Assembly: GCF_947623445.1 (NCBI RefSeq)
Contig: NC_135247.1
Span: 19,222,501 to 19,286,500, forward strand
DNA from: Clavelina lepadiformis
Taxonomy: Eukaryota; Chordata; Ascidiacea; Aplousobranchia; Clavelinidae
Length of the DNA stretch: 64,000 nt
Direction of reading: 5' to 3'
A model generated the notes under the pieces. That model worked only from the letters and a program-made list of their open reading frames with translations, did not search any database and was not told the origin of the DNA. Positions 62,791 to 64,000 of this stretch are shown here, piece after piece. Numbering within the stretch: position 1 is the first letter of the stretch; the number at the start of each line of letters is the position of its first letter. Made by a program: the position numbers and the translations under genes.

Positions 62791-64000
62791 TAACTCAGAA
62801 AGGGTTTAGTTGTATTAAATTTGCTTCAATTGTTGTTCCAAAGATTGTTCATTTAAAGATATTTCGATTTTAAGTAATTTTGTTTTATTTATTATTGCCC
62901 ATCATAATCTGATAATCTTTGAACGTGCTGACAATGATTATGTGTTATAACCTATATATATATTTATCATCTAAGTACAGTCAAGTATATTGCATATATG
63001 AAAAGCAGCTTGCTTGGAATTGAGTTTGTGATACTTTCTAAGGTTTTTATGTGTTAATTTAAGAGGCATTCACAAGCTTTGTTTGAAGCAAGCGCCTTGT
63101 CATGTATGGGGTTAAGTTTGCGATATTGTTCAAGGATATTGTTTGGTTTGTGGTTTTAGTCTTACTTTTACTTGATTTTTCTAAAATGGCATCGGTAAGC
63201 TCAAGAATTCTGTGCAACACGGATAATTACTTGGGTCTGTATAGACATAAATATCACGTTGGTTGACAAAATGAATCCTGGATCGATCTGTATCAGCACC
63301 AAATGACAAAATTTTGCAATAATTTGCCCAGCTTAGGTTGTCACATGATTCAAACATAACAGGGTTAGGGATGTAGTTGTAGTAGTCAGAAATGTCATTA
63401 CTGACAGTAACCAAATCATAGCATGAACATTTGGCAGGATTGCATTTTGTAAGTGAGGGGTAACCCACAATTGAGTAAAGTATACAGAGCAAGACAACAT
63501 GGTAAAATGCTGGAAGACTAGACAAGATATTAAAATCCTTTTTTTAAGCTGGCTGAAAAGTAAGTAGCTGCTAATTAATGTGAAAGTTTTAATTTCGAAA
63601 GAAATGTGACCTGTGTTGTCCCTTGATACATGGTTCATACATAATCTGGTATTTCTTTATGCTTTTAATAACTGACCTGTCAAAGCTGCCTTAAGATTTT
63701 ATGCTACAAGGCGTATGTTGAAACAAGTGTGAGTTGAGCAGCGTAATAAGATTGTGTGGTGAAGAAATGCTGCATTGTGGCAAATGTAACACAGAAGTAT
63801 TCAGTTGCCTTTTTCCTTCAGTTGCTGGAGGTTTGCGTTCTCTCACAGCTTTTCAAGTTTGTTTTTTGAGGGCATTTTACTGGACACTAAATTAAACTTT
63901 ACAAATCATTTTAGCAGTGTAAGCTATTTTGTGTCTGCTGACATGGCTGCTGTAGTAGCTATGATGATGTGGGATTAGTCATTTAGTTGCTTGCTGCTAC

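Larger units (their letters stand above)
60634..64000. other. Right-end intergenic region
   Basis: No complete gene is supported apart from the transposons listed. A reverse-strand frame at about 63181-63500 (FYHVVLLCILYSIVGYPSL, then several cysteines, ending FLSLPMPF) looks like the terminal exon of a small secreted protein preceded by a possible acceptor (CTTCCAG), but it has no in-frame ATG and no confirmed upstream exon. The remainder is AT-rich with AGGCCTA words. Confidence 0.4.

Overview
The window is nuclear DNA of an invertebrate animal. It has intron-rich genes with short GT-AG introns, orthologues of animal genes (BBS9, XPO6, SEC16, ZCCHC4), nuclear-type tRNAs and many short inverted-repeat transposons. 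Gene compactness, AT-rich intergenic DNA and the abundance of TGACGTCA-like octamers suggest a marine invertebrate deuterostome. An ascidian tunicate such as Ciona is my best guess, but no single feature proves it. All gene models were built by hand from reading frames, splice-site dinucleotides, intron phase and remembered family sequences.

Layout, left to right. 1-3.6 kb: two tandem sigma-class glutathione S-transferase genes (+), the first cut by the window edge, with a hAT-type MITE between them. 4.0-6.2 kb: a secreted protein of four repeated GCW/GGxC/DGKGG modules (-). 7.0-13.7 kb: BBS9 in 20 exons (-). 14.4-15.4 kb: a tRNA-Arg(TCT) split by a MITE, an intact intron-containing tRNA-Leu(CAA) and a tRNA 3' fragment. 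15.9-22.0 kb: XPO6 in 27 exons (-), whose first coding exon is only the ATG. 25.4-28.8 kb: three tandem single-exon maleylacetoacetate isomerase (zeta GST) copies (+); the third carries a stop codon and a gene-conversion tract from the first. 29.6-40.3 kb: SEC16 in 38 exons (-). 44.1-46.0 kb: a membrane-anchored olfactomedin-domain protein that also carries a LINE-1 ORF1p-like RNA-binding domain (-). 46.2-48.2 kb: ZCCHC4, the 28S rRNA m6A methyltransferase (-). 52.3-54.4 kb: a degenerate DNA transposon with terminal inverted repeats. 55.6-57.9 kb: an intronless gene for a GlnD-like nucleotidyltransferase with TPR repeats (-). From 58 kb to the end I find mostly transposon remnants.

The genes are ordinary neighbours rather than one pathway. 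The two GST clusters are local tandem duplications with different roles: sigma in conjugation or prostaglandin-type chemistry, zeta in tyrosine catabolism. BBS9 serves cilia, XPO6 exports profilin-actin, SEC16 organises ER exit sites and ZCCHC4 methylates ribosomal RNA. The most unusual items are the olfactomedin/ORF1p chimera, the converted third isomerase copy, the transposon-split tRNA gene and the intronless nucleotidyltransferase-TPR gene.
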